Source: Paludibacteraceae bacterium | Lineage (GTDB): Bacteria; Bacteroidota; Bacteroidia; Bacteroidales; Paludibacteraceae | Direction of reading: 5' to 3' | DNA length: 64,000 nt | Assembly (NCBI GenBank): GCA_017551675.1 | Contig: JAFZLC010000015.1 | Coordinates: 1-64,000 of the forward strand | In this document: positions 52,089 through 60,083 of the stretch, in pieces | Layout of the letters: every line of letters begins with the position of its first letter | How positions within the stretch are numbered: the first letter of the stretch is position 1 | Notes under the pieces: model-generated | What the model was told of the DNA's origin: nothing | Databases searched by the model: none | The model's input: only the letters and a program-made list of their open reading frames with translations | Translations under genes and position numbers: made by a program

Positions 52089-53156
52089 TTGATGGCTTCT
52101 ATTCAATCAGATCCGAAGAAAGATATTTCAAAACAATTATTGGATGGATTACGACCAATGTCATTAGGCAAATTGGTTTCCACCCCTCTTGTGTCATGCG
52201 TAAAAGCACAATATAAATCTATAGAAGCTGCATACGATGTTATACTAAACAAATCCTTTAAAAAAGTTGAGGATACCCCAGAGGAGAGGAAAGAGAGTGT
52301 AGAACCGATTTTCATAACATTTTCATATCCGTATAAAGGTAAATCTTATCAGCTTAAGGTTCCTTTGTTTACGTTGGTCCCGATTCCCTACTTAGAGATT
52401 CAACATGCCAATCTATCATTTGCGGCAGATATTAATGTTGATTCATCTGAAGGCATAAAAGGAATTGTATGTCGGAGAAATAATAAATCTGTCAATAGGA
52501 CTGCCACAGGGCATTGTACAATTGGTTATAACATCAATATGGGGCAATGCGACATGACTTCTGGATTAGCTGCTATTCTGCAGTTATGTGAAGAAAATGT
52601 TGTGGTTGACTGTGTTGATTTATCTAATAAACAGGTTGACTCATCTGACGAAAATCCGTCTATAGAAAATGTCTTACAACCCACAGATACTTCTCAAAAT
52701 GGCCGACGATATAGTAGTCACACATCTTACGGTTCTTCCTATTCTTCAAAACAGATAGGGTCATCTGCAGGAAACCTTTCTTTGCGTGGTATCATACATT
52801 CTATAGATATACGACGGAACGGCAGTTATACATCTTATGGCTCTTATAACTCGTCAAGACGAGTGGGATCTTCAGGTGGAAATCTTTCAATAACAGGCAT
52901 CCTGCATTCTATAGATACACCACGATACAGCTCATCTTATAATTCTTCATATACATCAAAACGTGTAGGGTCATCGGGAGGAGCACTATCATTAAGTGGT
53001 ATTCTGCACTCTATAAATGGAGGACGTTGGAGACAAAAAGGAAATGTTTATATAAAGACTAGTGGCAGGTCTACCTACGTTAAAGCTTTGTTACAATCAA
53101 TTAACAAACGTAGAAACCGCACCAACAATGGAAGACCAAAAAAACGGAGGAAATAA
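52089..53156 (+). CDS. DUF2589-like paralog 6 with basic Ser/Tyr-rich repeats
   Basis: A 355-residue protein. Residues ~18-185 are a diverged core ('MSLGKLVSTPLVSCVKAQ', 'KVPLFTLVPIPYLEIQHANL', 'NMGQCDMTSGLAAILQLCEE'). The C-terminal ~150 residues contain three to four imperfect ~35-residue repeats, with 'GSSGGNLSITGILHSID'-type segments alternating with Ser/Tyr/Gly/Arg-rich stretches. The end is very basic ('NRTNNGRPKKRRK'), with sequence unlike other paralogs. This tail might bind nucleic acid or assemble. The ATG is three bases into coupling with the previous gene's stop region. Confidence 0.72.
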   Translation: MMASIQSDPKKDISKQLLDGLRPMSLGKLVSTPLVSCVKAQYKSIEAAYDVILNKSFKKVEDTPEERKESVEPIFITFSYPYKGKSYQLKVPLFTLVPIPYLEIQHANLSFAADINVDSSEGIKGIVCRRNNKSVNRTATGHCTIGYNINMGQCDMTSGLAAILQLCEENVVVDCVDLSNKQVDSSDENPSIENVLQPTDTSQNGRRYSSHTSYGSSYSSKQIGSSAGNLSLRGIIHSIDIRRNGSYTSYGSYNSSRRVGSSGGNLSITGILHSIDTPRYSSSYNSSYTSKRVGSSGGALSLSGILHSINGGRWRQKGNVYIKTSGRSTYVKALLQSINKRRNRTNNGRPKKRRK

Positions 53157-54022
53157 TGAAAACAAGTAAATCAGGCGTACAGGCATTGCATATCAACTGG
53201 ACGAAGCCATTCCGTGCTTGCAATAATAAAGCAGCTTACTCTGTGGATGATTTTGAATTGTTAACAACCATCCTGTCCTCTTTGCTTTGGAAACGATACA
53301 ATGGTCCCATAAAACTTTATACAGACAGTATTGGTTATGATTATTATGAAAAGTTGGGATTGTTGAATCTATGGGATTCTATTGATGTTGACACTTTAAA
53401 TAAAATACCAGAATCCATTGATCCGGAAATCTTTTGGGCGGCAGCAAAACTATTTGCAATAAAAAATGAAAAAGGTCCCGTAGTAATGATGGATACAGAT
53501 CTTCTTGTATGGAAACCTTTAGACGAATTTAAGAAAGAGAAAATTGTAGCATTCCACCGTGAATCATTAGATATTGACTGCTATTTACCTTACGAGTTTT
53601 TAAAGAAAAGGGAAGGGTACCAAATAGACTCTCAATTTGATTGGTCTGTTTCACCATGTAATACTGCACTAGCATATTTCAATGATGACTCATTTAAAGA
53701 TTTCTATACAGCGACAGCCATTGATTTTATGACGGACAATAAAGAACGCCCTACGGAGATGGTCTCTCAAATGGTCTTTGCAGAACAACGTTTATTCTCC
53801 ATGTGTGCCCAAAAACTAGGACTTCATCCACACACCTTTCTCCCATTTGAATATAATGGTGAATGTGATGATTTTACACATCTATGGGGAGCTAAGGGAA
53901 TCGCTCGTACGGATGAATCTTTTCATAAAGAACTATGCACCTCGTTAGTCAATGCAATACATAGAGAATTTGAGGAATATATAATACCAGAACAGGTAAA
54001 AAAACTTATAAATGTTTCTTAG
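53156..54022 (+). CDS. GT-A-type glycosyltransferase-like protein
   Basis: A 288-residue cytosolic protein. 'PVVMMDTDLLVWKPLDEF' holds a DxD-like motif, the nucleotide-sugar and metal site of GT-A glycosyltransferases. Preceding it are 'YNGPIKLYTDSIGYDYYEKL' and a later 'VSPCNTALAYFNDDSFKDFY', similar to families called DUF6734. It shares the first base of its ATG with the stop of paralog 6. It may modify a cluster protein, but neither donor nor acceptor can be read from the sequence. Confidence 0.72.
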   Translation: MKTSKSGVQALHINWTKPFRACNNKAAYSVDDFELLTTILSSLLWKRYNGPIKLYTDSIGYDYYEKLGLLNLWDSIDVDTLNKIPESIDPEIFWAAAKLFAIKNEKGPVVMMDTDLLVWKPLDEFKKEKIVAFHRESLDIDCYLPYEFLKKREGYQIDSQFDWSVSPCNTALAYFNDDSFKDFYTATAIDFMTDNKERPTEMVSQMVFAEQRLFSMCAQKLGLHPHTFLPFEYNGECDDFTHLWGAKGIARTDESFHKELCTSLVNAIHREFEEYIIPEQVKKLINVS

Positions 54023-54095
54023 GCAGAATAAAATAGTTTATCAAGATAATTTTTTCAACAAAAAATTTATTACTAACAACTAAAACTTATTACAA

Positions 54096-55604
54096 ATGGC
54101 AAAAAAATTAATAGAAAAGACTGCTCTTGAAGCAGCTAGACTTTCAGCTATTAAAGAGTTATCTCTTGAGAAACTTCAAAAAGTTAGTCCTAAGGACATT
54201 AATGCAATTCTAAAAAGGGATAAAGTAAAATGGAAAATTAATGTAAAAAATTATGATCCAAAGGTTTTCGATGAGCATCCTCAGATGGCTGCATTGGAAG
54301 ATCCCGTTCTTTCAAAAATATCTCTTGAGATTTTCAGACGAAAGACTTACAACTACTACTATATAGATAATAACGGTAAATTAGCAAAAAAAACATCTAC
54401 AACTAGACCTAAGCGATTTGATTGGAGAGACTTAGGTAATGTACTGACCAGTGTAAAGGATCAAGGTTCATGTGGATCATGTGTTGCATTTGCCACTGCT
54501 GCTGCGATAGAAGCACAATATAGAATTCAAAATTACAATAATAGTCAAAATACTGTTGATTTATCAGAAGCAAGTTTATTTTTTACAGCTCAACGTCAGT
54601 GTAATAAAGATGATAATAGATATGGTTGGAATTGTTCATCGGCCATGGAAGCTGCAAAAAAAGAAGGTATCTGTTTAGAATACAATTACCCATATATCCC
54701 TATCAATCAAGAAGCACACATGTCAGAAGGAAGTAATAGAATCCTAAAAATTGAGGACTATAAGGTGACAGCAGACATAAATCAGATGAAGCGTTGGATC
54801 ATCGAAAATGGTCCGCTTGTATCTCGTTACGATTATTACTCTGATTTCTACTCATTTTGGTATTATTGCCAAAACGAGACCGACGTTTATACACGTTCTA
54901 TTCTTGGCTCTTTTGAAGGAGGACACGTAATATGTATAGTAGGATATGATGATAATAAAAAAGCATGGATTTGCAAAAATAGTTGGGGAAGTAGTGAAGC
55001 GCATCCAAGTGGTTATTTCTACATGGGTTATGGAGAATGCCGTATTGATGCTAACATGTATCTTCCTGTCGGCGTTTATGATAAAATCACATATGATGTT
55101 ATCTCATACAATCCAGCTAATCTAAAAATTGTAAAAGAAACCAACGACTGGTTATTAACGGACGGACGATCAAGAATGAAAATATTTGCTACGGAAGAAG
55201 ATGCTCAGAATGGATTGAGAATAGCAAAAAGACACACTAGACAATGTTATGTGGGTCGAAGCAATAAAAGATCAAATCGAAAAGATTTCATTCTAAGTTA
55301 TTGGGATGGTGATAGCGGTCTTCCTTCAGAACCCCTAACAAAGACTGATATAATTCCTTATAATCCTCAAAATGTATCTGCCCGATATAATGCAGAAAAG
55401 GGCTATTGGGAAATAATTGAGAAAGAACGACGTGTCTCTTTTTTCGCTAAAGCCAAAATAAAACAAATTATGTTTATTGCAGATAATATGGCAGATGCAT
55501 TAGCTATGCTAGCAATAGTGGAAAAACATTCAAAATCATGCTTTATTGGCAGAGATAACAATCGAAGTAACAGAAAAGACTTTATCATGCATTACTTCGA
55601 ATAA
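54096..55604 (+). CDS. Papain-like (C1) cysteine peptidase with two C-terminal modules
   Basis: A 502-residue cytosolic protein without signal peptide. Residues ~105-330 form a C1 peptidase: Cys129 in 'VKDQGSCGSCVAFA', His277 in 'EGGHVICIVGYDD', and Asn295 in 'ICKNSWGSS'. The usual Trp after the catalytic Cys is Val. N-terminal ~105 residues are charged and could be a propeptide. After ~335 come two related modules, ending 'CYVGRSNKRSNRKDFILSYW' and 'CFIGRDNNRSNRKDFIMHYF'. These look like small carbohydrate- or surface-binding repeats. Intracellular papain-like proteins are uncommon in Bacteroidales, so a maturation or effector role in this cluster is plausible. Confidence 0.82.
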   Translation: MAKKLIEKTALEAARLSAIKELSLEKLQKVSPKDINAILKRDKVKWKINVKNYDPKVFDEHPQMAALEDPVLSKISLEIFRRKTYNYYYIDNNGKLAKKTSTTRPKRFDWRDLGNVLTSVKDQGSCGSCVAFATAAAIEAQYRIQNYNNSQNTVDLSEASLFFTAQRQCNKDDNRYGWNCSSAMEAAKKEGICLEYNYPYIPINQEAHMSEGSNRILKIEDYKVTADINQMKRWIIENGPLVSRYDYYSDFYSFWYYCQNETDVYTRSILGSFEGGHVICIVGYDDNKKAWICKNSWGSSEAHPSGYFYMGYGECRIDANMYLPVGVYDKITYDVISYNPANLKIVKETNDWLLTDGRSRMKIFATEEDAQNGLRIAKRHTRQCYVGRSNKRSNRKDFILSYWDGDSGLPSEPLTKTDIIPYNPQNVSARYNAEKGYWEIIEKERRVSFFAKAKIKQIMFIADNMADALAMLAIVEKHSKSCFIGRDNNRSNRKDFIMHYFE

Positions 55605-55639
55605 ATAAAATATTGTTTTACATACTTAAAAATTTATAT

Positions 55640-56707
55640 ATGGCATATTATAATTATATAGGAAATTATCCTTATGAAAAAAAAACAGGATGGGAAAGAA
55701 ATGTACAAGGCATTTGCCACGACGACAAGAATTGGTATATAAGCCAAACTGGTGAATTGTGGAAAATCCCAGTTACCCATGATTTAGATAAAAAGATTGA
55801 TAAAAATAATCTCCCTAATGGCTATCTGCATAGAAATAATAGCGAGACAAGTTTGAAAAACACAAAATATAATCATTACGGAGATATCGATTTTTATCAA
55901 AATTATTTATTTGTACCTATAACAAGTGAGGAGGATAATGTAAAGCCCGCAATTGCCGTATTTGAAGCCAAAACTCTTACATATATATGTAAGCAAACCA
56001 TAAAAAGAAATGATGGAAAACAATATTATAGCAGTTTAGCATGGTGCGCAATTAAAAATGGGAAATTATATACTTCCGACAGACATTGTGGACTCTCAGA
56101 AGAGAAAGATAGTTCCCCTATTGAAGTGTACGATATTGATATAGAAGCCATCAAAAACAAAAAGAATTTCTTGAAATTCGATATGTCTTTTTCTTTGTGG
56201 AATAATCCAGAAACAAAAAAACACTTTATGCAAGGAGGTTGTTTTGACAATAATGGTTATTTACATTTGAATAGTGGTATTGTTCCTGGTGATTGTGGAG
56301 AAGTCCTTAGTTCTGCCTTTAAAATAAAAGATTTCGATAATGAGAATGATGGCATTCAAGTATTTAGATTTAACACTTATGTTTCGTCGTTTTCTATCGT
56401 CAAACTTAAAATGAAATATGGGGATAACATACCAATCAAAGCATTGATGAACGAAATGCAAACATCAGTGACTGAAATAGCTCGCTCTTGTAAGGATGAC
56501 AACAAGAATAATAAATTCAGATATGAATTTCATCCTAATTCACCAAAATATGAAGAGCCAGAAGGTATTACTTTTTGGGATTTAAGAGGAATGAAAAATT
56601 TACCTAATAATGACAAGTTAAAAGACACAGTCTTTCATGCATTAATGCTTGATAATGAAGCGAATAATAATGATGAGGTTTACATCAAGCATTATCGTTA
56701 TGAATAA
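55640..56707 (+). CDS. Propeller-like protein of unknown function
   Basis: A 355-residue protein from the ATG at 55640; an open frame from 55613 adds nine residues without a ribosome binding site. No signal peptide. Repeated short patterns of alternating strands with aromatic residues ('GWERNVQGICHDDKNWYISQ', 'HYGDIDFYQNYLFVPIT', 'KGSLAWCAIKNGKLYTSD'-like stretch here 'SSLAWCAIKNGKLYTSDRHC') suggest a beta-propeller. The end carries 'PEGITFWDLRGMKNLP'. I do not recognise a named family. Last gene of the cluster, followed by a strong terminator. Confidence 0.6.
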   Translation: MAYYNYIGNYPYEKKTGWERNVQGICHDDKNWYISQTGELWKIPVTHDLDKKIDKNNLPNGYLHRNNSETSLKNTKYNHYGDIDFYQNYLFVPITSEEDNVKPAIAVFEAKTLTYICKQTIKRNDGKQYYSSLAWCAIKNGKLYTSDRHCGLSEEKDSSPIEVYDIDIEAIKNKKNFLKFDMSFSLWNNPETKKHFMQGGCFDNNGYLHLNSGIVPGDCGEVLSSAFKIKDFDNENDGIQVFRFNTYVSSFSIVKLKMKYGDNIPIKALMNEMQTSVTEIARSCKDDNKNNKFRYEFHPNSPKYEEPEGITFWDLRGMKNLPNNDKLKDTVFHALMLDNEANNNDEVYIKHYRYE

Positions 56708-56796
56708 ATATTGGAATGTTAATTATTTATTAAACTTGACTAGTTCTAAATAACCGTTACAAGTTTTTCCTACTTTTATATCACTTTTAGAAGTTA

Positions 56797-56839
56797 AAAG
56801 ATTGTTGCAGAAGTAAGTCCTGCAACAATCTTTTTTTTT
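56797..56839 (+). terminator. Terminator of the DUF2589-like cluster
   Basis: AAAGATTGTTGCAG (56797-56810) pairs with CTGCAACAATCTTT (56820-56833), a 14-bp stem followed by a run of T. Strong rho-independent terminator. Confidence 0.92.
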
Positions 56840-56947
56840 GTAAACTGTAACTTTGTAACCTCTTTTTTTCATACATCTAGTAGAGAATCAATTGAAAACT
56901 AAAAATGTATTTTTTAAAAAAAGAACCTTTTTTTATAATTACTTTAT

Positions 56948-56955
56948 TATCTTTG
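56948..56955 (+). promoter_or_regulatory. -7 box of the secreted esterase gene
   Basis: TATCTTTG, a full TAnnTTTG match, about 125 bases before the esterase ATG. Confidence 0.55.
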
Positions 56956-56987
56956 CAAATTGAGTGAAAAGAACCATATATAAAAGA

Positions 56988-57032
56988 ACCACTTTGTAGT
57001 ATTTTTATCAGACCACTTTGTAGTACTTTTAT
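56988..57032 (+). repeat. Tandem direct repeat in esterase leader
   Basis: ACCACTTTGTAGTATTTTTA and ACCACTTTGTAGTACTTTTA lie with a 24-base period. They lie between the -7 box and the ATG, so could bind a regulator or shape the leader RNA. Confidence 0.6.
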
Positions 57033-57079
57033 TCTATATTGATGTCAATTTATTACACTAAAAACCAACACTTTATATC

Positions 57080-58834
57080 ATGAAAAAAAGTTATTTACTT
57101 ATTGTAGCTATTTTATTTAGCATGTTTAGCGCCTACGCTGCTAAACATAACGGATTGAAAAGTATTAATACGGGAGGTAAAAACCGCCAATACTTTTTGT
57201 ATGTGCCTGATTGTCTTACTGACAATAGACCTTTGATCATCTCTTGCCACGGAATGGATCAAGATTACAACTATCAAAAACAACAAACCCAATGGCCTTC
57301 TCTCGCCGACACCGCCAACTTCGTCGTTGTCTATCCTGTCGGTATCGCAGGATCGGCTTGGAACAGATCTTTTAGTACTGGTTGGGATCTTGATGGAATG
57401 TCCGATGTGAACTTTATGTTAGATATTATTTCGGAAGTTAAAAAAGATTATAACATCGATGAAACTCGTGTTTATTTATCTGGTTTCTCATTGGGTGGTG
57501 CATTCACTTACTATATGATGAACAAGGCTGCAGACAGAATCGCAGCTTTTGGCCCCATCTCTGGTTACAACTTGATGAATGCCAGCACTTCTACTTCTCG
57601 TCCTGTACCAATCTGTCATGTCCACGGAACTGCCGACAATATAATGGCTTACAGCGGTATCAAGGACAACATGAAAAAATACGCTCAGGCAATGGGATGT
57701 AATATGACACCTGAAGAGAAAACTGGTAATGGCTATTCTATGATCCGCTATAAGGATGGTGATTGCGAAACAGAGGTCATCCTCTACTCCGTAAATGGTC
57801 GCGACCATGAACCTTCCAACAACGGATTCCATACCTCTAACGCTTTGTGGGCTTTCTTCAAACAATACTCCAACGCATGCGGTAAATACTCTGCTACTGG
57901 CGTCTCTCTTTCTGTTTCCCCTAATGTGGGTGAGGCTCCTGCTACAGCTACACTTACCGCAAAAGCTACTTTGCCAGAGGGTACAAACGTGAAGTCTATC
58001 GAATTCTACCAAGGCAATACCCTAATCGAGACATTAAACAACGAACCATTCGAAGTGACTGTCGAAAATTTGGAAATTGGCAAATACGAATTCTCCGCTG
58101 TCATGACCGACAGTAAAGGTAAAAGCTACAACTCTTCTAAGAAAACTTTTGAAGTTAAAGCTCCTCAAGGTCCTTACAAAGGCGTAGCTCAAGAACTTCC
58201 TGGTACCGTCGAAATGGAATTCTATGACGAGGGTGGCGAAGGAATGTCCTTCCACGATAGCGACGACCTTGATGAAGGTAAAAAATTCCGTACAGAAGAC
58301 GGAATTGACATCGAGGAGTACGAAACTGGCAAATATGCTCTTGGTTGGACCGCAAAAGGTGAATGGGTAGAATACACGCTGGATGTAAAATACACAGATA
58401 GCTATACATGGACTGCCTATGCAGCTTCTGGTAACGACGGTTCTGCATTCAAGCTTTACATCGATGACAAAGCAATCTCCGAAACTATTAAGGTGAAAAA
58501 CTCTGGCGATTGGAAGACCTTCAAAGAATACGAAGGAAAGACAAGCGAATTAGAGGCCGGAAAGCACATCCTAAAAATAGAAATCGAATCAGACTATGTC
58601 AACATCGATAAAATTGAGTTTAAGGCTGTTAATGATCATGTCGGCGTGGAAGATGCTTCTATTGAATTGTCTGAAGTAACATTTGATGTTCTCTCCATGC
58701 AAGGCGTTTGGATGGGCAAAGTTACCTGCTCAGAAGCAGGACTTGATTCCGCTCTTAAACAATTAGGATTGTCATCTGGTGCATATATCGTAAGAAACGG
58801 CGAGAAAGCAAAAGTTGTCATTCTGAAAAAATAA
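57080..58834 (+). CDS. Secreted CE1-type esterase with Ig-like and CBM6-type domains
   Basis: A 584-residue exported protein with a signal peptide (cleavage near 'SAYA-AKHN'). Residues ~22-270 are an alpha/beta-hydrolase of the polyhydroxybutyrate depolymerase/feruloyl-esterase type (CE1): nucleophile 'SGFSLGGAF', acid in 'VHGTADNIM', histidine in 'NGRDHEPSNNG'. An Ig-like domain (~275-360), a CBM6-type carbohydrate-binding module (~375-515, 'YALGWTAKGEWVEYTLDV') and a C-terminal tail ending 'GAYIVRNGEKAKVVILKK' follow. It probably removes acetyl or feruloyl groups from plant cell-wall polysaccharide. The tail resembles type IX sorting ends. Confidence 0.85.
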   Translation: MKKSYLLIVAILFSMFSAYAAKHNGLKSINTGGKNRQYFLYVPDCLTDNRPLIISCHGMDQDYNYQKQQTQWPSLADTANFVVVYPVGIAGSAWNRSFSTGWDLDGMSDVNFMLDIISEVKKDYNIDETRVYLSGFSLGGAFTYYMMNKAADRIAAFGPISGYNLMNASTSTSRPVPICHVHGTADNIMAYSGIKDNMKKYAQAMGCNMTPEEKTGNGYSMIRYKDGDCETEVILYSVNGRDHEPSNNGFHTSNALWAFFKQYSNACGKYSATGVSLSVSPNVGEAPATATLTAKATLPEGTNVKSIEFYQGNTLIETLNNEPFEVTVENLEIGKYEFSAVMTDSKGKSYNSSKKTFEVKAPQGPYKGVAQELPGTVEMEFYDEGGEGMSFHDSDDLDEGKKFRTEDGIDIEEYETGKYALGWTAKGEWVEYTLDVKYTDSYTWTAYAASGNDGSAFKLYIDDKAISETIKVKNSGDWKTFKEYEGKTSELEAGKHILKIEIESDYVNIDKIEFKAVNDHVGVEDASIELSEVTFDVLSMQGVWMGKVTCSEAGLDSALKQLGLSSGAYIVRNGEKAKVVILKK

Positions 58835-58895
58835 CAATGCGAACTAATTCTCAAAAGACTTCTCACGAAGCTTCTGAGATTGTGAATTTAACCTC

Positions 58896-58931
58896 AAAGG
58901 GAAGACTGCGATAATATCCAGTCTTCCCTTT
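58896..58931 (+). terminator. Terminator of the secreted esterase gene
   Basis: AAAGGGAAGACTG and CAGTCTTCCCTTT form a 13-bp perfect stem with a 10-base loop, followed by T residues. Confidence 0.9.
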
Positions 58932-58937
58932 TTATTT

Positions 58938-58960
58938 AGGTGGATCTATAAATTTATCTT
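58938..58960 (+). repeat. Dispersed intergenic repeat, copy 10
   Basis: AGGTGGATCTATAAATTTAT, immediately after the terminator. Confidence 0.5.
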
Positions 58961-59178
58961 ATGTTTTTTGAATTTGATTCGATGAAACGATGCAGTATTC
59001 CCCCTTATGAATTTTTTATATCCGAAGAAAATTTTCTCCTTTTTAATCTCGTTTGGTTCAATATTTGTATATGAATTAATGCATAATAAAATTTGCATGT
59101 GATTAGTTTTCTGAGCAATAAATAATAAATATAGCATTCTGAAAAAACACATTAAAAACATCTAATTATAAAATTATC

Positions 59179-59991
59179 ATGAAAAAAATGTTTTTGGCTG
59201 CTGTCTTATTGATCACAGCAATCAGTACAAACGCACAAGAGGCGAAAAAGGGTGACTTCAACGTGGGCATAACAGCAGGTGCCGGTTTATCAACCATGCG
59301 AATAGAAGATCCGTATGATTTAAAAGACCCTGAAGGAATCACGAATATTCAAGGCGGTCTGACATTCGATTATACATTCGTCAACAACTTCTTTATGGAG
59401 TTTGGATTAACCTACCAAAGGAAAGGTTACAAGATGGATGGAAATGGCTATGAAAGCAACGACAAATTTGAGATTGACGAAGAGACCAAAACCACTGTTC
59501 ACTATATGGTCGTTCCTATCACACTAAACTATCGAATCAATTTAGGAAACTTCGGTTTGATTCCTCAAGTAGGTCCTTACGTGGGATACGGATTAGCAGG
59601 AAAAACCATCACCACTTACAACCTCGAATTGGAAGATGCTTCCATGCAACAAGTGGCAGAAAAGATGTTAAACGATATGCGCAACCAAGCAAAAGAAACC
59701 AACGTGTTTGACAGTGAACACTCCAATAGAGTAGATTTCGGATTCCGTTTCGGCTTGGGAATGGCCTTCTCTCCAAAAGTTAAATTTACTGTAGGTTATG
59801 ACCTAGGAGTTCTCGACCTCTACAGAGGTGACAATGTCGACTACAAAACCAAACATAGCACACTTTTCGGAACACTAACCTTCTACTTCAATGGCAAGCG
59901 CGATAAAAAAGAGGAAAGCGAAGAAAAGAATGAAATGATTGAGACAAATGAACTAGATGAAAATACTGAGAATAATAAAACAGATGAATAA
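59179..59991 (+). CDS. Outer-membrane beta-barrel protein with acidic tail
   Basis: A 270-residue exported protein (signal peptide 'MKKMFLAAVLLITAISTNAQ'). The body has the alternating strand pattern of the small porin/PorT-like outer-membrane barrels ('GAGLSTMRIEDPYDL', 'FVNNFFMEFGLTYQRKGYKM', 'LGNFGLIPQVGPYVGYGLAG', 'VKFTVGYDLGVLDLYRGD'). Unlike typical barrels it does not end on an aromatic strand residue but continues with a ~30-residue acidic tail ('KKEESEEKNEMIETNELDEN'). Function unknown. Confidence 0.78.
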   Translation: MKKMFLAAVLLITAISTNAQEAKKGDFNVGITAGAGLSTMRIEDPYDLKDPEGITNIQGGLTFDYTFVNNFFMEFGLTYQRKGYKMDGNGYESNDKFEIDEETKTTVHYMVVPITLNYRINLGNFGLIPQVGPYVGYGLAGKTITTYNLELEDASMQQVAEKMLNDMRNQAKETNVFDSEHSNRVDFGFRFGLGMAFSPKVKFTVGYDLGVLDLYRGDNVDYKTKHSTLFGTLTFYFNGKRDKKEESEEKNEMIETNELDENTENNKTDE

Positions 59992-60022
59992 TCTGTCTTT
60001 CTCTTCATTAAAGTCACAGAAA

Positions 60023-60052
60023 AAACGGTCGCCAAGTAATTGACGACCGTTT
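60023..60052. terminator. Bidirectional terminator
   Basis: AAACGGTCG (60023-60031) and CGACCGTTT (60044-60052) form a 9-bp stem between two convergent genes, flanked by A- and T-rich runs. Confidence 0.75.
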
Positions 60053-60083
60053 AAAATATAGATTACCAATAACAAACTACGTA

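Larger units (their letters stand above)
56708..57079. other. Intergenic region after the DUF2589-like cluster
   Basis: Contains the cluster terminator (56797-56839), the promoter of the secreted esterase (56948) and a tandem 21-base direct repeat in its leader (56988-57032). No gene is seen. Confidence 0.6.
58835..59178. other. Intergenic region esterase / beta-barrel gene
   Basis: Holds the esterase terminator (58896-58931) and a copy of the dispersed repeat (58938-58960). The remainder is AT-rich; TAAAATTTG near 59084 is close to, but not, a standard -7 box. An open reverse frame at 58946-59161 has no family features. Confidence 0.5.

Noticed and set aside
56988-57032. CRISPR remnant
   Set aside because: Only two copies with a 3-base spacer.
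57488-58012. Reverse open frame of 174 codons opposite the esterase gene
   Set aside because: Opposite conserved catalytic parts of the esterase; no own start signal or family features.
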